From the NCBI RefSeq assembly GCF_034377145.1, contig NZ_CP139707.1:3448772-3512771 (forward strand): a stretch of 64,000 nucleotides of DNA, given 5' to 3'. Source of the stretch: Sulfitobacter sp. OXR-159 (lineage in GTDB: Bacteria; Pseudomonadota; Alphaproteobacteria; Rhodobacterales; Rhodobacteraceae). Positions 19,540 through 27,567 of the stretch are shown here, one piece after another; position 1 is the first letter of the stretch; each line of letters starts with the position of its first letter. A program made the position numbers and the translations under genes. Below the pieces are notes generated by a model. That model saw only the letters and a list, made by a program, of their open reading frames with translations, was not told the DNA's origin and searched no databases.

Positions 19540-20909
19540 AATGGCGCCCAGACCCCGGATCCCTGACCCGACCTGCCTACCGTTCACTCGTTCAGACGAT
19601 TGAAACGGCGATTCAGAACGGTGTGCTCAAACCCGGAGACCGGATGCCAACGCAGCGCCAACTGGCGTTCGATCTGTCGCTTAGCGTGCAAACGGTCAGC
19701 CGCGCCTATGACAAGCTGGTTGAGGCGGGCAAGATCGTCGGAGAGGTGGGGCGCGGCACCTTTGTGCGTGCGGCGAGCGATGATATCTCCATGCCCTTCG
19801 TCAGCCGCAAGGCCGCTGGACGGTTGCTGGATATGTCGATCCTAAAACCCGTGCTGGATCACGCCCATGAAGAGGCAATGCAAAAGACGCTCCGCGCATT
19901 GGCACGCTCCTTGCCCCGCGCGATGATGGGCGGGTTTCGCCAAGACCTCCGCGCCGGAGACAGCAGCAGCGCGGTGCGGCGCTGGCTCTCGCTCTGTGGG
20001 TTGGATCTGCAGGGTATGGCAGTGATCCCGACCAATGGCAGCACCAGCGCGATGACCGTGGCGATGATGACGGCGGCCCAGCCCGGTGATCTGATTGTTA
20101 GCGAAGACATCGGCCACCACACCCTGCGCCCCCTCGCCCGCTTTTTGGGCATCCGCCTGCAAGGAGTAAGCGTCGACGCAGGTGGCATCTGCCCCGACGC
20201 GCTGGAGCGGGTCTGCGCGAAAGAGCCTGTCAAAGCCGTCTACCTGATCCCCAACGGGGCCAATCCGCTGGCCTTTACCATGACCGAAAGCCGCCGCGCC
20301 GCGGTGATCGAGGTGGCAAGACGCCATGACCTGCTAATCATCGAAAACCAATCATGGGGGCCGCTGCAAGACGCGCCGCCACCGCCGATGGCAGCCATGG
20401 CGCCAGAACGTGTGCTCTATTTCACCAGCCTCACCAAATGCCTGATGCCGGGGCTGCGGGTCGGTTATCTGGTGGTGCCGGACCACCTTGGGGCCTCGGC
20501 GGCCAACCGGCATATGGTGACCAGTTGGATGGCCACCAATATGATGACCGAGATCGCCGGGCGCTGGATCGAGGAAGGCACCGCCCAAACCCTGCTCAAC
20601 CGTCAGCAACTGGCCCTGCGCGACCGCGCCGATTTTGCCGCCAACGTCTTTCGCGGGCTCGACATGCGCACCAGTCCAAACGGGCTGCATCTTTGGTTGC
20701 CATGTCGTGACATCTACGAAGAGGCTGAACTGGTCAAATCCATCCGCGAGAGCGGCGTCGCCGTGGCCAATGGAGCCAGTTTCGCCATCGGCCCGCCAGA
20801 CCGCCACCCCGGCCTGCGTATCGCCGTCGGGGGGCAATCCTTTCCTGAATTTGCCCGCGGGATTCGCATGATCGATGCAAGATTACGCAACAGGGGTAGG
20901 ACAGAGTGA
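19533..20909 (+). CDS. enuR: MocR/GntR-family PLP-dependent regulator of ectoine genes (EnuR)
   Basis: A 458-residue MocR regulator with an N-terminal GntR winged helix (about 10-80; PTQRQLAFDLSLSVQTVSRAY) joined to an aminotransferase-like fold type I domain. The PLP lysine falls at residue 302 in TSLTKCLMPGLRVGYL when translation begins at the ATG at 19533; as I recall, this equals the Lys302 internal aldimine reported for R. pomeroyi EnuR, which supports this start over TTG at 19497 or ATG at 19509. EnuR represses uptake and catabolic genes until ectoine-derived N-alpha-acetyl-diaminobutyrate or diaminobutyrate reacts with its PLP. It heads the rightward arm. Confidence 0.92.
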   Translation: MTKWRPDPGSLTRPAYRSLVQTIETAIQNGVLKPGDRMPTQRQLAFDLSLSVQTVSRAYDKLVEAGKIVGEVGRGTFVRAASDDISMPFVSRKAAGRLLDMSILKPVLDHAHEEAMQKTLRALARSLPRAMMGGFRQDLRAGDSSSAVRRWLSLCGLDLQGMAVIPTNGSTSAMTVAMMTAAQPGDLIVSEDIGHHTLRPLARFLGIRLQGVSVDAGGICPDALERVCAKEPVKAVYLIPNGANPLAFTMTESRRAAVIEVARRHDLLIIENQSWGPLQDAPPPPMAAMAPERVLYFTSLTKCLMPGLRVGYLVVPDHLGASAANRHMVTSWMATNMMTEIAGRWIEEGTAQTLLNRQQLALRDRADFAANVFRGLDMRTSPNGLHLWLPCRDIYEEAELVKSIRESGVAVANGASFAIGPPDRHPGLRIAVGGQSFPEFARGIRMIDARLRNRGRTE

Positions 20910-20927
20910 CTGTGAGAGCGTCTCAAA

Positions 20928-20978
20928 TTGTCATGGATCAATATTCACATTGACATGATTGGGATCGGTTTAAATGAT
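20928..20978 (+). promoter_or_regulatory. Candidate uehA promoter with EnuR-like repeats
   Basis: TTGTCATGGATC (20928-20939) and TTGACATGATTG (20950-20961) are similar direct repeats 22 bases apart and resemble the inverted repeat in front of enuR. The second repeat begins with a perfect -35 hexamer TTGACA (20950-20955); 17 bases later is AATGAT within TAAATGAT, a weak -10. A repressor on the repeats would cover the -35 element. The transcription start has not been shown. Confidence 0.62.
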
Positions 20979-21046
20979 CTAACAGTCAGGACATTAGTTT
21001 CGCTGCGGCCTTTGTGCTGCGCGGACAATAAATGAAAGGGAGTAAC

Positions 21047-22057
21047 ATGGCTATTTTCAAGACCGTAATCACCGGGGGTATCCTCGCAGCCGTGACGAGT
21101 GTCGCAGGCGCGGCCTCTGCCGACACATGGCGCTATGCCTTCGAAGAAGCACTCGACGAAGTGCAGGGCAAATACGCCCAGAAGTTCAAAGAAGAAGTCG
21201 AAGCGAACTCCGACCACGAAGTTCAGCTCTTCCCATACGGCACCTTGGGTGAATCCGTAGACACGATGGAGCAGGCACAGGCTGGCATCCTGCAGTTCGT
21301 CGACCAGTCGCCCGGCTTTACCGGCGCGTTGATCCCCGAGGCGCAGGTCTTCTTCGTGCCTTACCTGCTGCCGCAGGACGGTGAGCAACTCAACGAGTTT
21401 TTCCGCACCTCCAAGGCCATCAACGAGATGTTCCCCGCGCTCTATGCAGAGCAAGGTCTGGAACTGCTCAGAATGTTCCCCGAAGGCGAGGTCTGCATGA
21501 CCACGCAAGAGCCGGTCAAAACGCCTGAAGACCTCAACGAGGTTAAGTTCCGCGTGATGACCAATCCGCTCTTGGTGGAAAGCTACAAAGCCTTTGGTGC
21601 CACGCCAACACCGCTGCCATGGGGCGAAGTCTATGGCGCGATGCAGACCGGTATCATCCAAGGTCAGGAAAACCCCGGCTTCTATCTGGAATCCACCAAG
21701 ATGTACGAGGTGACAGACGTCATCACCTGCATCGGCCACAACAACTTCACCACCGCTGTGATGGCCAACAAGGATTTCTATGACGGTCTGTCCGATGAGG
21801 ACAAAGAGGTCGTGGAAAACGCATCCGACGCCGCATTCGACTATATCCTCGAATACCAGTCCGGCCTGCAGGAAAAGTCGCTGGAAAACATCGCAGCGGC
21901 GAAGCCCGACATGCAGATCAACATCCTGTCCGAAGAAGAGCGCCAGCCCTTCAAAGACAAGGCTGCATCGGTCGAAGAAGCCTTTATCGAGATGACAGGC
22001 GACAGCGGCAAAGAGATCCTTGAGCAATTCAAGGCCGACCTCGAAGCCGTTAAGTAA
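21047..22057 (+). CDS. uehA: Ectoine/5-hydroxyectoine TRAP transporter substrate-binding protein
   Basis: Periplasmic DctP-type receptor of about 336 residues with a cleavable signal peptide (hydrophobic core GGILAAVTSVAG, cleavage likely after ASA before DTWRYAFEE). I chose the ATG at 21047 because AGGGAG lies just upstream, whereas the in-frame ATG at 21032 has that motif inside the coding region. Family features include TLGESVDTMEQAQAGILQF and the conserved Arg/Asn site around VKFRVMTNPLLVESYKAFGATPTP. Location between enuR and the two membrane subunits, with usp and eut genes following, identifies it as UehA, which binds ectoines for osmotically independent uptake as nutrients. Confidence 0.91.
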   Translation: MAIFKTVITGGILAAVTSVAGAASADTWRYAFEEALDEVQGKYAQKFKEEVEANSDHEVQLFPYGTLGESVDTMEQAQAGILQFVDQSPGFTGALIPEAQVFFVPYLLPQDGEQLNEFFRTSKAINEMFPALYAEQGLELLRMFPEGEVCMTTQEPVKTPEDLNEVKFRVMTNPLLVESYKAFGATPTPLPWGEVYGAMQTGIIQGQENPGFYLESTKMYEVTDVITCIGHNNFTTAVMANKDFYDGLSDEDKEVVENASDAAFDYILEYQSGLQEKSLENIAAAKPDMQINILSEEERQPFKDKAASVEEAFIEMTGDSGKEILEQFKADLEAVK

Positions 22058-22133
22058 ACGCATCCTTTCACCCTCCGGCACTGTCCGGGGGGTGACCTTA
22101 TTTTGACGCGATCCATTTTGAACCATTCACGGG

Positions 22134-22772
22134 ATGACGCCGGTGACGGAAGACAACCACAGTTCGCAACTGCAATCGCAGACAGACACCACCGGCACTG
22201 ATGACGCCCCCGTTGGCACCTACAAATCCACCCTACCCGGCCCGCTGGGCACAATCGACAACGCGATCAGCTGGCTTGAGTCTGTGATGCTCGCCGCTGG
22301 TGTGTTGCTGATGGCGGCCAATACGATTGCCAATGTGGTAGGTCGTTTCGTCTTTCAAAGCTCGATCTTCTTTTCCGAAGAATTGAACAGCATCCTGATC
22401 ATTCTCATCACTTTCGCGGGCATTTCCTATGCCGCGCGGCATGGGCGGCATATCCGCATGTCTGCGATTTTCGACGCCCTGCCCCCGCGCCCCCGCAAGG
22501 TGCTGATGATCTTCATCGCCTTTGTCACCGCCGTCTTCATGTTCGGCCTCGCGTGGTACGCGCTGCAATATATCATGACCCAAGCCGGGCGTGGCCGCCT
22601 GTTGCCTGCGCTGCAAGTGCCGGTCTGGTGGACGCTGGTCTGGGTGCCCTTCGGCTTTTTCATGACGGGGCTGCAATACCTGCTAACCGCCATCAAAAAC
22701 ATTATCGAGCCTGACATTTACCTGTCGACCAGCGTGCTGGAAGGCTACGACGACAACGAGCGGGAGGTCTAA
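22134..22772 (+). CDS. uehB: Ectoine TRAP transporter small permease
   Basis: DctQ-type small membrane subunit of 212 residues, with four predicted membrane helices after a hydrophilic N-terminus of about 45 residues ([72 protein letters not shown]). The family pattern ARHGRHIRM between helices two and three is present. It lies 76 bases after uehA and 3 bases before uehC. No strong Shine-Dalgarno is seen at the ATG, and a GTG three codons later could be used. Confidence 0.9.
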   Translation: MTPVTEDNHSSQLQSQTDTTGTDDAPVGTYKSTLPGPLGTIDNAISWLESVMLAAGVLLMAANTIANVVGRFVFQSSIFFSEELNSILIILITFAGISYAARHGRHIRMSAIFDALPPRPRKVLMIFIAFVTAVFMFGLAWYALQYIMTQAGRGRLLPALQVPVWWTLVWVPFGFFMTGLQYLLTAIKNIIEPDIYLSTSVLEGYDDNEREV

Positions 22773-22775
22773 GCG

Positions 22776-24062
22776 ATGGCTGCTACCATTTTCTCCATCA
22801 TGGTCGTCCTGCTGCTGCTGGGCTTTCCCATGATGATCCCCCTGATCGTCGGCGCGTTTGTTGGCTTCTATTCCCTCTTCGGCGGTTTCGGCCAGCTAGA
22901 GACGATGGTGCAGCAGATGATGGCTGGCGTCCGGCCCGCCTCGCTGATCGCCGTGCCGATGTTCATCTTTGCCGCCGATATCATGACGCGCGGCCAGTCC
23001 GCCGGGCGGCTGATTGATATGGTGATGTCCTTCGTGGGTCACATGAAGGGCGGTCTGGCGGTTGCCACGGCTGCGGCCTGTACCATGTTCGGCGCGGTCT
23101 CAGGCTCTACGCAGGCCACAGTGGTTGCAGTGGGCTCCCCCCTGCGGCCCCGGATGCTCAAGGCCGGGTACAAAGACAGCTTTGTACTGGCGCTGATCGT
23201 GAACTCCTCCGACATCGCCTTCCTGATCCCGCCCTCCATCGGGATGATCATCTACGGCGTCGTCTCGAACACATCCATTGCAGAACTCTTCATCGCGGGC
23301 ATCGGGCCGGGCCTGCTGATCCTCGCGCTGTTTTCGGTCTATTCGGTGATCTACGCCTACCGCCACAACGTCCCCACCGAAGAGAAAGCCACATGGGGCG
23401 AGCGTGCCCGCGCGGTACAACAAGCGCTTTGGCCGCTGGGCTTCCCGGCGATCATCATCGGCGGCATCTACGGCGGTGTTTTCTCTCCGACCGAAGCGGC
23501 GGCGGCCTGTGTGCTTTACGCCATATTTCTTGAGATGATCGTCTTTCGTGAGATCGACTTTGCGGGCATCTATGAGACGGCGAAATCCACCGGGCTTATC
23601 ACCGCCGTGGTCTTCATCCTTGTTGCGGCGGGCGCGGCCTTTTCTTGGGTGATCTCTTTTGCGCAAATCCCGCAGGCGGTTTTGGCGGGCATCGGGATCG
23701 ACAGCATGGGGCCGATTGGGGTGCTCTTTGTGATCTCCATCGCCTTCTTTATCGGCTGTATGTTCGTGGACCCGATCGTGGTGATCCTCGTCTTCGTGCC
23801 GATCTTTGCGCCGGTGGTCGACTCGGTTGGCCTTGATCCGGTGCTGGTCGGCACGGTCATCACGCTGCAAGTCGCCATCGGCTCGGCCACGCCGCCCTTC
23901 GGGTGTGACATCTTCACTGCCATCGCGGTCTTCAAACGGCCCTATATGGAGGTCATCCGCGGCACCCCGCCTTTCATCATCATGTTGCTGAGCGTCTCGG
24001 TTGCCCTGATCTTCTTCCCACAGATCGCCCTGTTCCTGCGCGATCTGGCTTTTGCGAAATAA
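22776..24062 (+). CDS. uehC: Ectoine TRAP transporter large permease
   Basis: DctM-type large membrane subunit, 428 residues and almost entirely hydrophobic, with about 12 membrane segments. Conserved family features include GGLAVATAAACTMFGAVSGST near residues 90-110, which belongs to the sodium/substrate site region, and the C-terminal ATPPFGCDIFTA. It uses the sodium gradient with UehB to move substrate delivered by UehA. The gene is three bases from uehB and 12 bases from the usp gene, consistent with one operon. Confidence 0.92.
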   Translation: MAATIFSIMVVLLLLGFPMMIPLIVGAFVGFYSLFGGFGQLETMVQQMMAGVRPASLIAVPMFIFAADIMTRGQSAGRLIDMVMSFVGHMKGGLAVATAAACTMFGAVSGSTQATVVAVGSPLRPRMLKAGYKDSFVLALIVNSSDIAFLIPPSIGMIIYGVVSNTSIAELFIAGIGPGLLILALFSVYSVIYAYRHNVPTEEKATWGERARAVQQALWPLGFPAIIIGGIYGGVFSPTEAAAACVLYAIFLEMIVFREIDFAGIYETAKSTGLITAVVFILVAAGAAFSWVISFAQIPQAVLAGIGIDSMGPIGVLFVISIAFFIGCMFVDPIVVILVFVPIFAPVVDSVGLDPVLVGTVITLQVAIGSATPPFGCDIFTAIAVFKRPYMEVIRGTPPFIIMLLSVSVALIFFPQIALFLRDLAFAK

Positions 24063-24074
24063 GAGGAGAGCGTC

Positions 24075-24515
24075 ATGTTCACCCATATCCTCGCCCCCTA
24101 TGACGGCTCGGTCAATGCCGACCGCGCATTGATGAAGGCGGCAGAGATAGCCAATCTGACCGGGGCAAAGGTGACGCTGCTGACGATCTACCGGCATCAT
24201 TCGATGCTGGAGGCGTCGCTGTCGATGGTGCGGGTGAACGATCCGGGCAATATCGACGATGCGATGCAGGCCCATGCGACCGAGATCATCAGCCACGGCA
24301 AACAGTTGATGAAAGACGCAGGCGTCGAGAATGTACGCGCTTTCGTGCGCTCGGGCCGACCGGCGCGGGCGGTGACCGAATTCGCCAAGAAACATGATGC
24401 CGATCTTATCGTCATCGGCTCTCGCGGGTTGGGGGCGACAGGCGATAGCTATCTGCTGGGATCGGTGTCACACAAAGTCACGGGGCTTGCGAAATGCCCT
24501 GTGCTTGTCGTCTAG
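24075..24515 (+). CDS. usp: Universal stress protein (UspA family) of the ectoine operon
   Basis: A 146-residue cytoplasmic UspA-fold protein. The ATP-binding motif is visible as VIGSRGLGATGDSYLLGSVSHKV, matching the G-2X-G-9X-G(S/T) pattern, so it probably binds ATP like TeaD of Halomonas, which modulates the TeaABC ectoine transporter. It begins 12 bases after uehC with AGAGGAGAG upstream. A usp gene between the TRAP genes and eutA is the usual order in Roseobacter ectoine clusters. Confidence 0.92.
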   Translation: MFTHILAPYDGSVNADRALMKAAEIANLTGAKVTLLTIYRHHSMLEASLSMVRVNDPGNIDDAMQAHATEIISHGKQLMKDAGVENVRAFVRSGRPARAVTEFAKKHDADLIVIGSRGLGATGDSYLLGSVSHKVTGLAKCPVLVV

Positions 24516-24532
24516 ATCAAAGGAATATTCAG

Positions 24533-25324
24533 GTGACACCCCCTGTGCAAAGCGAAACGCTTGACTGCCGTTTGCGTGAAGATGATCCCGTGCGCCTTGG
24601 CGCGATGCTGCTGTCGACCGACATGACCTTTGAGCGTGACGCCGCACGGTTGATCGACCCCGCGCAGGCCGCATTGCATGTGGCGCGGATCGCGTTTGAG
24701 AACCCCACCACCCCCGAGCGCCTGCGCGCCATGACCCCCGATATGGCCCGCACAGCGGCGCTGCTGGTGCCGGGGATCAAGCTTTCGGCCATCGCCTTTT
24801 GCTGCACCTCGGCCTCTGTCGCCATCGGTAATCCTGCGGTACGCGAGGCCATCGGCGAAGGGCTCCCCGGCGTGCCGGTCATCACCCCCGCCTCTGCCGC
24901 TATCGCGGGTTTTGCAGCACTTGGCGTGAAACGTGTGGCAATGCTCACCCCCTATTTACCTGAAACCGCCGCCCCCCTCGCCGCCTATTTCGAGGAACAA
25001 GGCCTACAGGTCATGCGCAACGGCGCATTCGGGTTGGAAGACGACCGCGACATGGCGCGGATCGACGACGAAAGCATCATCAACGGCGCCAAAGCACTGG
25101 ACGGAGCGGAAGTAGAGGCATTTTTCCTCTCCTGCACGTCTTTGCGCGGTGTCGACGTGATCGACCGGATCGAAGCCGCTTTGGGCAAGCCGGTCGTGAC
25201 CTCCAACCAAGCGCTGTGCTGGGCATTGCAACGGATGGGCGGGCTGTCAGGCCGTCCCGATGGCTATGGCCGTCTGTTCGACTGCGACATGCCAAACGTC
25301 CATGCACAGGGCATCATTCCGTGA
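24533..25324 (+). CDS. eutA: Ectoine-utilisation protein EutA (Asp/Glu racemase / maleate isomerase fold)
   Basis: A 263-residue member of the Asp/Glu racemase-like superfamily. The paired cysteines of that fold appear as FCCTSASVAIG and FLSCTSLRGVD, either side of a PVITPASAAIAGFAALGVKRVAMLTPY centre. I chose the GTG at 24533 because AAGGAA precedes it by nine bases; the frame opens at 24494 inside usp. In reference clusters EutA is grouped with EutB and EutC for converting 5-hydroxyectoine to ectoine, but those two genes are missing here, so its role in this strain is open. Confidence 0.84.
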   Translation: MTPPVQSETLDCRLREDDPVRLGAMLLSTDMTFERDAARLIDPAQAALHVARIAFENPTTPERLRAMTPDMARTAALLVPGIKLSAIAFCCTSASVAIGNPAVREAIGEGLPGVPVITPASAAIAGFAALGVKRVAMLTPYLPETAAPLAAYFEEQGLQVMRNGAFGLEDDRDMARIDDESIINGAKALDGAEVEAFFLSCTSLRGVDVIDRIEAALGKPVVTSNQALCWALQRMGGLSGRPDGYGRLFDCDMPNVHAQGIIP

Positions 25325-25384
25325 TCCCGGCCCCTCTGGCCGGATCACAATATTCGGGTAACCAGACATGAAAGGGGCTGGCCT

Positions 25385-26566
25385 ATGACCACGTATGAGG
25401 CGAATTTTACCAACAGCGAGTACCAGCGCCGGGTCGACCGAACGCGCAAGACCATGGCCGCGCGCAACATGGATGCGATCGTGGTCAGCGACCCGTCGAA
25501 CATGTCTTGGCTGTCGGGCTATGACGGTTGGTCGTTCTATGTCTACCAAGCGGTGATCGTGACCCATGAAGGTGAGCCCGTCTGGTGGGGCCGCGGCATG
25601 GACGCGCTTGGCGCACGACGCACCGTCTTCATGGAGGATGACTGCATCCGCGGCTACGATGACAGCTACGTGCAGAACCCCGAAAAACACCCGATGGAAG
25701 ACCTCTCGGCCCTACTGAGCGAAATGGGGTTGGAGAACGCGCGCATCGGCGTTGAGATGGACAACTACTATTACTCCGCCCGCGCCCATGACACGCTGAA
25801 AACCAAGCTGCCCAAGGCGACCTTTATGGATGCCACGGCGCTGGTGAACTGGGAACGCGCGGTCAAATCCGAGCGCGAGATCGAATACATGGAACGCGCT
25901 GCGCGGATCGTGGAGGAAATGCACGTTCGCATCCTCGAAGTCGCCGTGCCGGGGATGCGCAAGAACGATTTGGTGGCCGAGATCTATGCCACTGGCATTC
26001 GCGGCGCTCAGGGGTTCTGGGGCGACTATCCGGCCATCGTGCCCATGGCCCCATCGGGCATGGACGCCACCGCCCCGCATCTGACGTGGGACGACCGGCC
26101 CATGCAGCCCAACGAGGCGACGTTCTTTGAGATCGCAGGCGCACACCGGCGCTACCAATGCCCGCAGTCGCGCACGCTGTTCTTTGGCGATGTCCCGCAA
26201 AAATACCGCGACGCAGAAAGCGCCGTGCTGGATGCCATCGACGCCGGGCTCGAACAGGCCAAACCCGGCAACAAGGCCGAGGATATCGCCAATGCTTTCA
26301 ACAAAACGCTCAACAAGGCGGGGTTTGAGAAGGACAGCCGCTGCGGCTATGCCATCGGCATCAGCTACCCGCCCGACTGGGGCGAGCGCACGATCTCTTT
26401 CCGCCGCGGCGACACGACGATCCTAGAGCCGGGCATGACTTTCCACTTTATGCCCGCGCTCTGGCTCGACGACGGCGGGCTTGAGATCACCGAGCCGATC
26501 CGCATCACCGAGACCGGCCATGAATGTTTCTGCACCACACCGCGAAAGTTGTTTGTTTCCGCATGA
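25385..26566 (+). CDS. eutD: Ectoine hydrolase (EutD/DoeA)
   Basis: A 393-residue creatinase/prolidase-fold (M24) protein that opens the ectoine ring to N-acetyl-2,4-diaminobutyrate, the first catabolic step. The N-terminal creatinase domain covers about 1-160 and the pita-bread domain about 165-390. The usual dimetal ligands are not conserved: the first ligand strand reads ATFFEIAGAHRRYQCPQSRT, with Glu249 where M24 aminopeptidases have Asp. That fits the metal-independent mechanism with a covalent Glu intermediate proposed for EutD. AAGGGG precedes the ATG. The next gene overlaps its stop codon. Confidence 0.92.
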   Translation: MTTYEANFTNSEYQRRVDRTRKTMAARNMDAIVVSDPSNMSWLSGYDGWSFYVYQAVIVTHEGEPVWWGRGMDALGARRTVFMEDDCIRGYDDSYVQNPEKHPMEDLSALLSEMGLENARIGVEMDNYYYSARAHDTLKTKLPKATFMDATALVNWERAVKSEREIEYMERAARIVEEMHVRILEVAVPGMRKNDLVAEIYATGIRGAQGFWGDYPAIVPMAPSGMDATAPHLTWDDRPMQPNEATFFEIAGAHRRYQCPQSRTLFFGDVPQKYRDAESAVLDAIDAGLEQAKPGNKAEDIANAFNKTLNKAGFEKDSRCGYAIGISYPPDWGERTISFRRGDTTILEPGMTFHFMPALWLDDGGLEITEPIRITETGHECFCTTPRKLFVSA

Positions 26567-27552
26567 CCAGCAATCCCATCACCCCGACCATCCCGCTCGA
26601 CAAACCCGGCGCGCATCACGGCTTCCTGCGCCTGCCCTACAGCCGCGATGACAGTGCCTGGGGCTCTGTCATGGTGCCGATCACTGTTATCCATGGCGGC
26701 GACGGCCCCACGGCGCTGCTGACAGGCGGCAACCACGGCGACGAATACGAAGGGCCGATTGCGTTGCAGGAACTGGCGGCCACGCTGGATCCGGCGCAGA
26801 TCAAGGGCCGCGTCATCATCCTGCCGATGATGAACCAACCCGCCTTTGCCGCTGGCCGCCGCTGCTCGCCCATCGACGGCGGCAATATGAACCGCAGCTT
26901 TCCCGGCAACCCGGGCGGCACGGTGACCCAGAAGATCGCGCATTACATCGCGACCGAACTGGTGCCGCTGGCCGATATCGTGCTGGATTACCACTCAGGC
27001 GGGCGCACGCTGGATTTCCTGCCCTTCGCCGCCGCGCATATCCTGCCCGACAAGAAACAGGAGGCCGCCTGCATGGCCGCGATGGAGGCCTTCAACGCCC
27101 CCTATTCCATGAAGATGCTAGAGATCGACAACCGCGGCATGTTCGACACGGAAGTGGAGGAACAGGGCAAAGTCTTCGTCACCACCGAACTCGGCGGCGC
27201 GGGCACGTCGACCGCCAAAAGCGTCGCCGTCGCCCGCAAAGGCGCGCGCAATCTGTTGATCCATTCAGGGATTTTGACTGGCGAGCCCGAGATGGCAGAG
27301 ACCGTGATGCTCGACATGCCCGATGGGCGCTGCTTCACCTTTAGCGAGACGAATGCGTTGCTAGAGCCGCTGGTCGATCTGGGGGATGAAGTGACCGAAG
27401 GCCAAGCCATTGCGCGGCTCTGGCCCAGCGACCGTAGCGGTCAGCCCGCAATCACCGCCCATGCGCAGCTGAGCGGCATCCTGACCGCCCGGCATGTGCC
27501 GGGGCTGGTCAAGATGGGCGATTGTATCGGCGTGGTGGCGCAGGTGGTCTGA
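26563..27552 (+). CDS. eutE: N-alpha-acetyl-L-2,4-diaminobutyrate deacetylase (EutE/DoeB)
   Basis: A 329-residue AstE/AspA-type zinc deacylase. The zinc ligands are His58 and Glu61 in GGNHGDEYEG and His142 in LDYHSGG; the C-terminal half contains the beta-rich domain with FSETNALLEPLVDLGDEV. It removes acetate from N-alpha-acetyl-diaminobutyrate to give diaminobutyrate for the atf/doeD transaminase. The ATG at 26563 overlaps the eutD stop (ATGA), showing translational coupling; the longer in-frame start at 26524 would lie inside eutD. It ends the rightward ectoine arm. Confidence 0.92.
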   Translation: MTSNPITPTIPLDKPGAHHGFLRLPYSRDDSAWGSVMVPITVIHGGDGPTALLTGGNHGDEYEGPIALQELAATLDPAQIKGRVIILPMMNQPAFAAGRRCSPIDGGNMNRSFPGNPGGTVTQKIAHYIATELVPLADIVLDYHSGGRTLDFLPFAAAHILPDKKQEAACMAAMEAFNAPYSMKMLEIDNRGMFDTEVEEQGKVFVTTELGGAGTSTAKSVAVARKGARNLLIHSGILTGEPEMAETVMLDMPDGRCFTFSETNALLEPLVDLGDEVTEGQAIARLWPSDRSGQPAITAHAQLSGILTARHVPGLVKMGDCIGVVAQVV

Positions 27553-27561
27553 ACCACCTGC
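27540..27561. terminator. Hairpin spanning the eutE stop codon
   Basis: GCAGGTGGT and ACCACCTGC form a perfect 9-bp stem with a CTGA loop that contains the eutE TGA stop. It lies between the convergent ends of eutE and dppF. It lacks a U tract, so it may be a weak bidirectional terminator or an mRNA 3'-end stabiliser. Confidence 0.55.
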
Positions 27562-27567
27562 AACGCC

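Noticed and set aside
23100..24395. 431-codon minus-strand frame across uehC
   Set aside because: Very Asp/Arg/His-rich translation typical of the complement of a hydrophobic transporter gene; no domain and uehC is certain.
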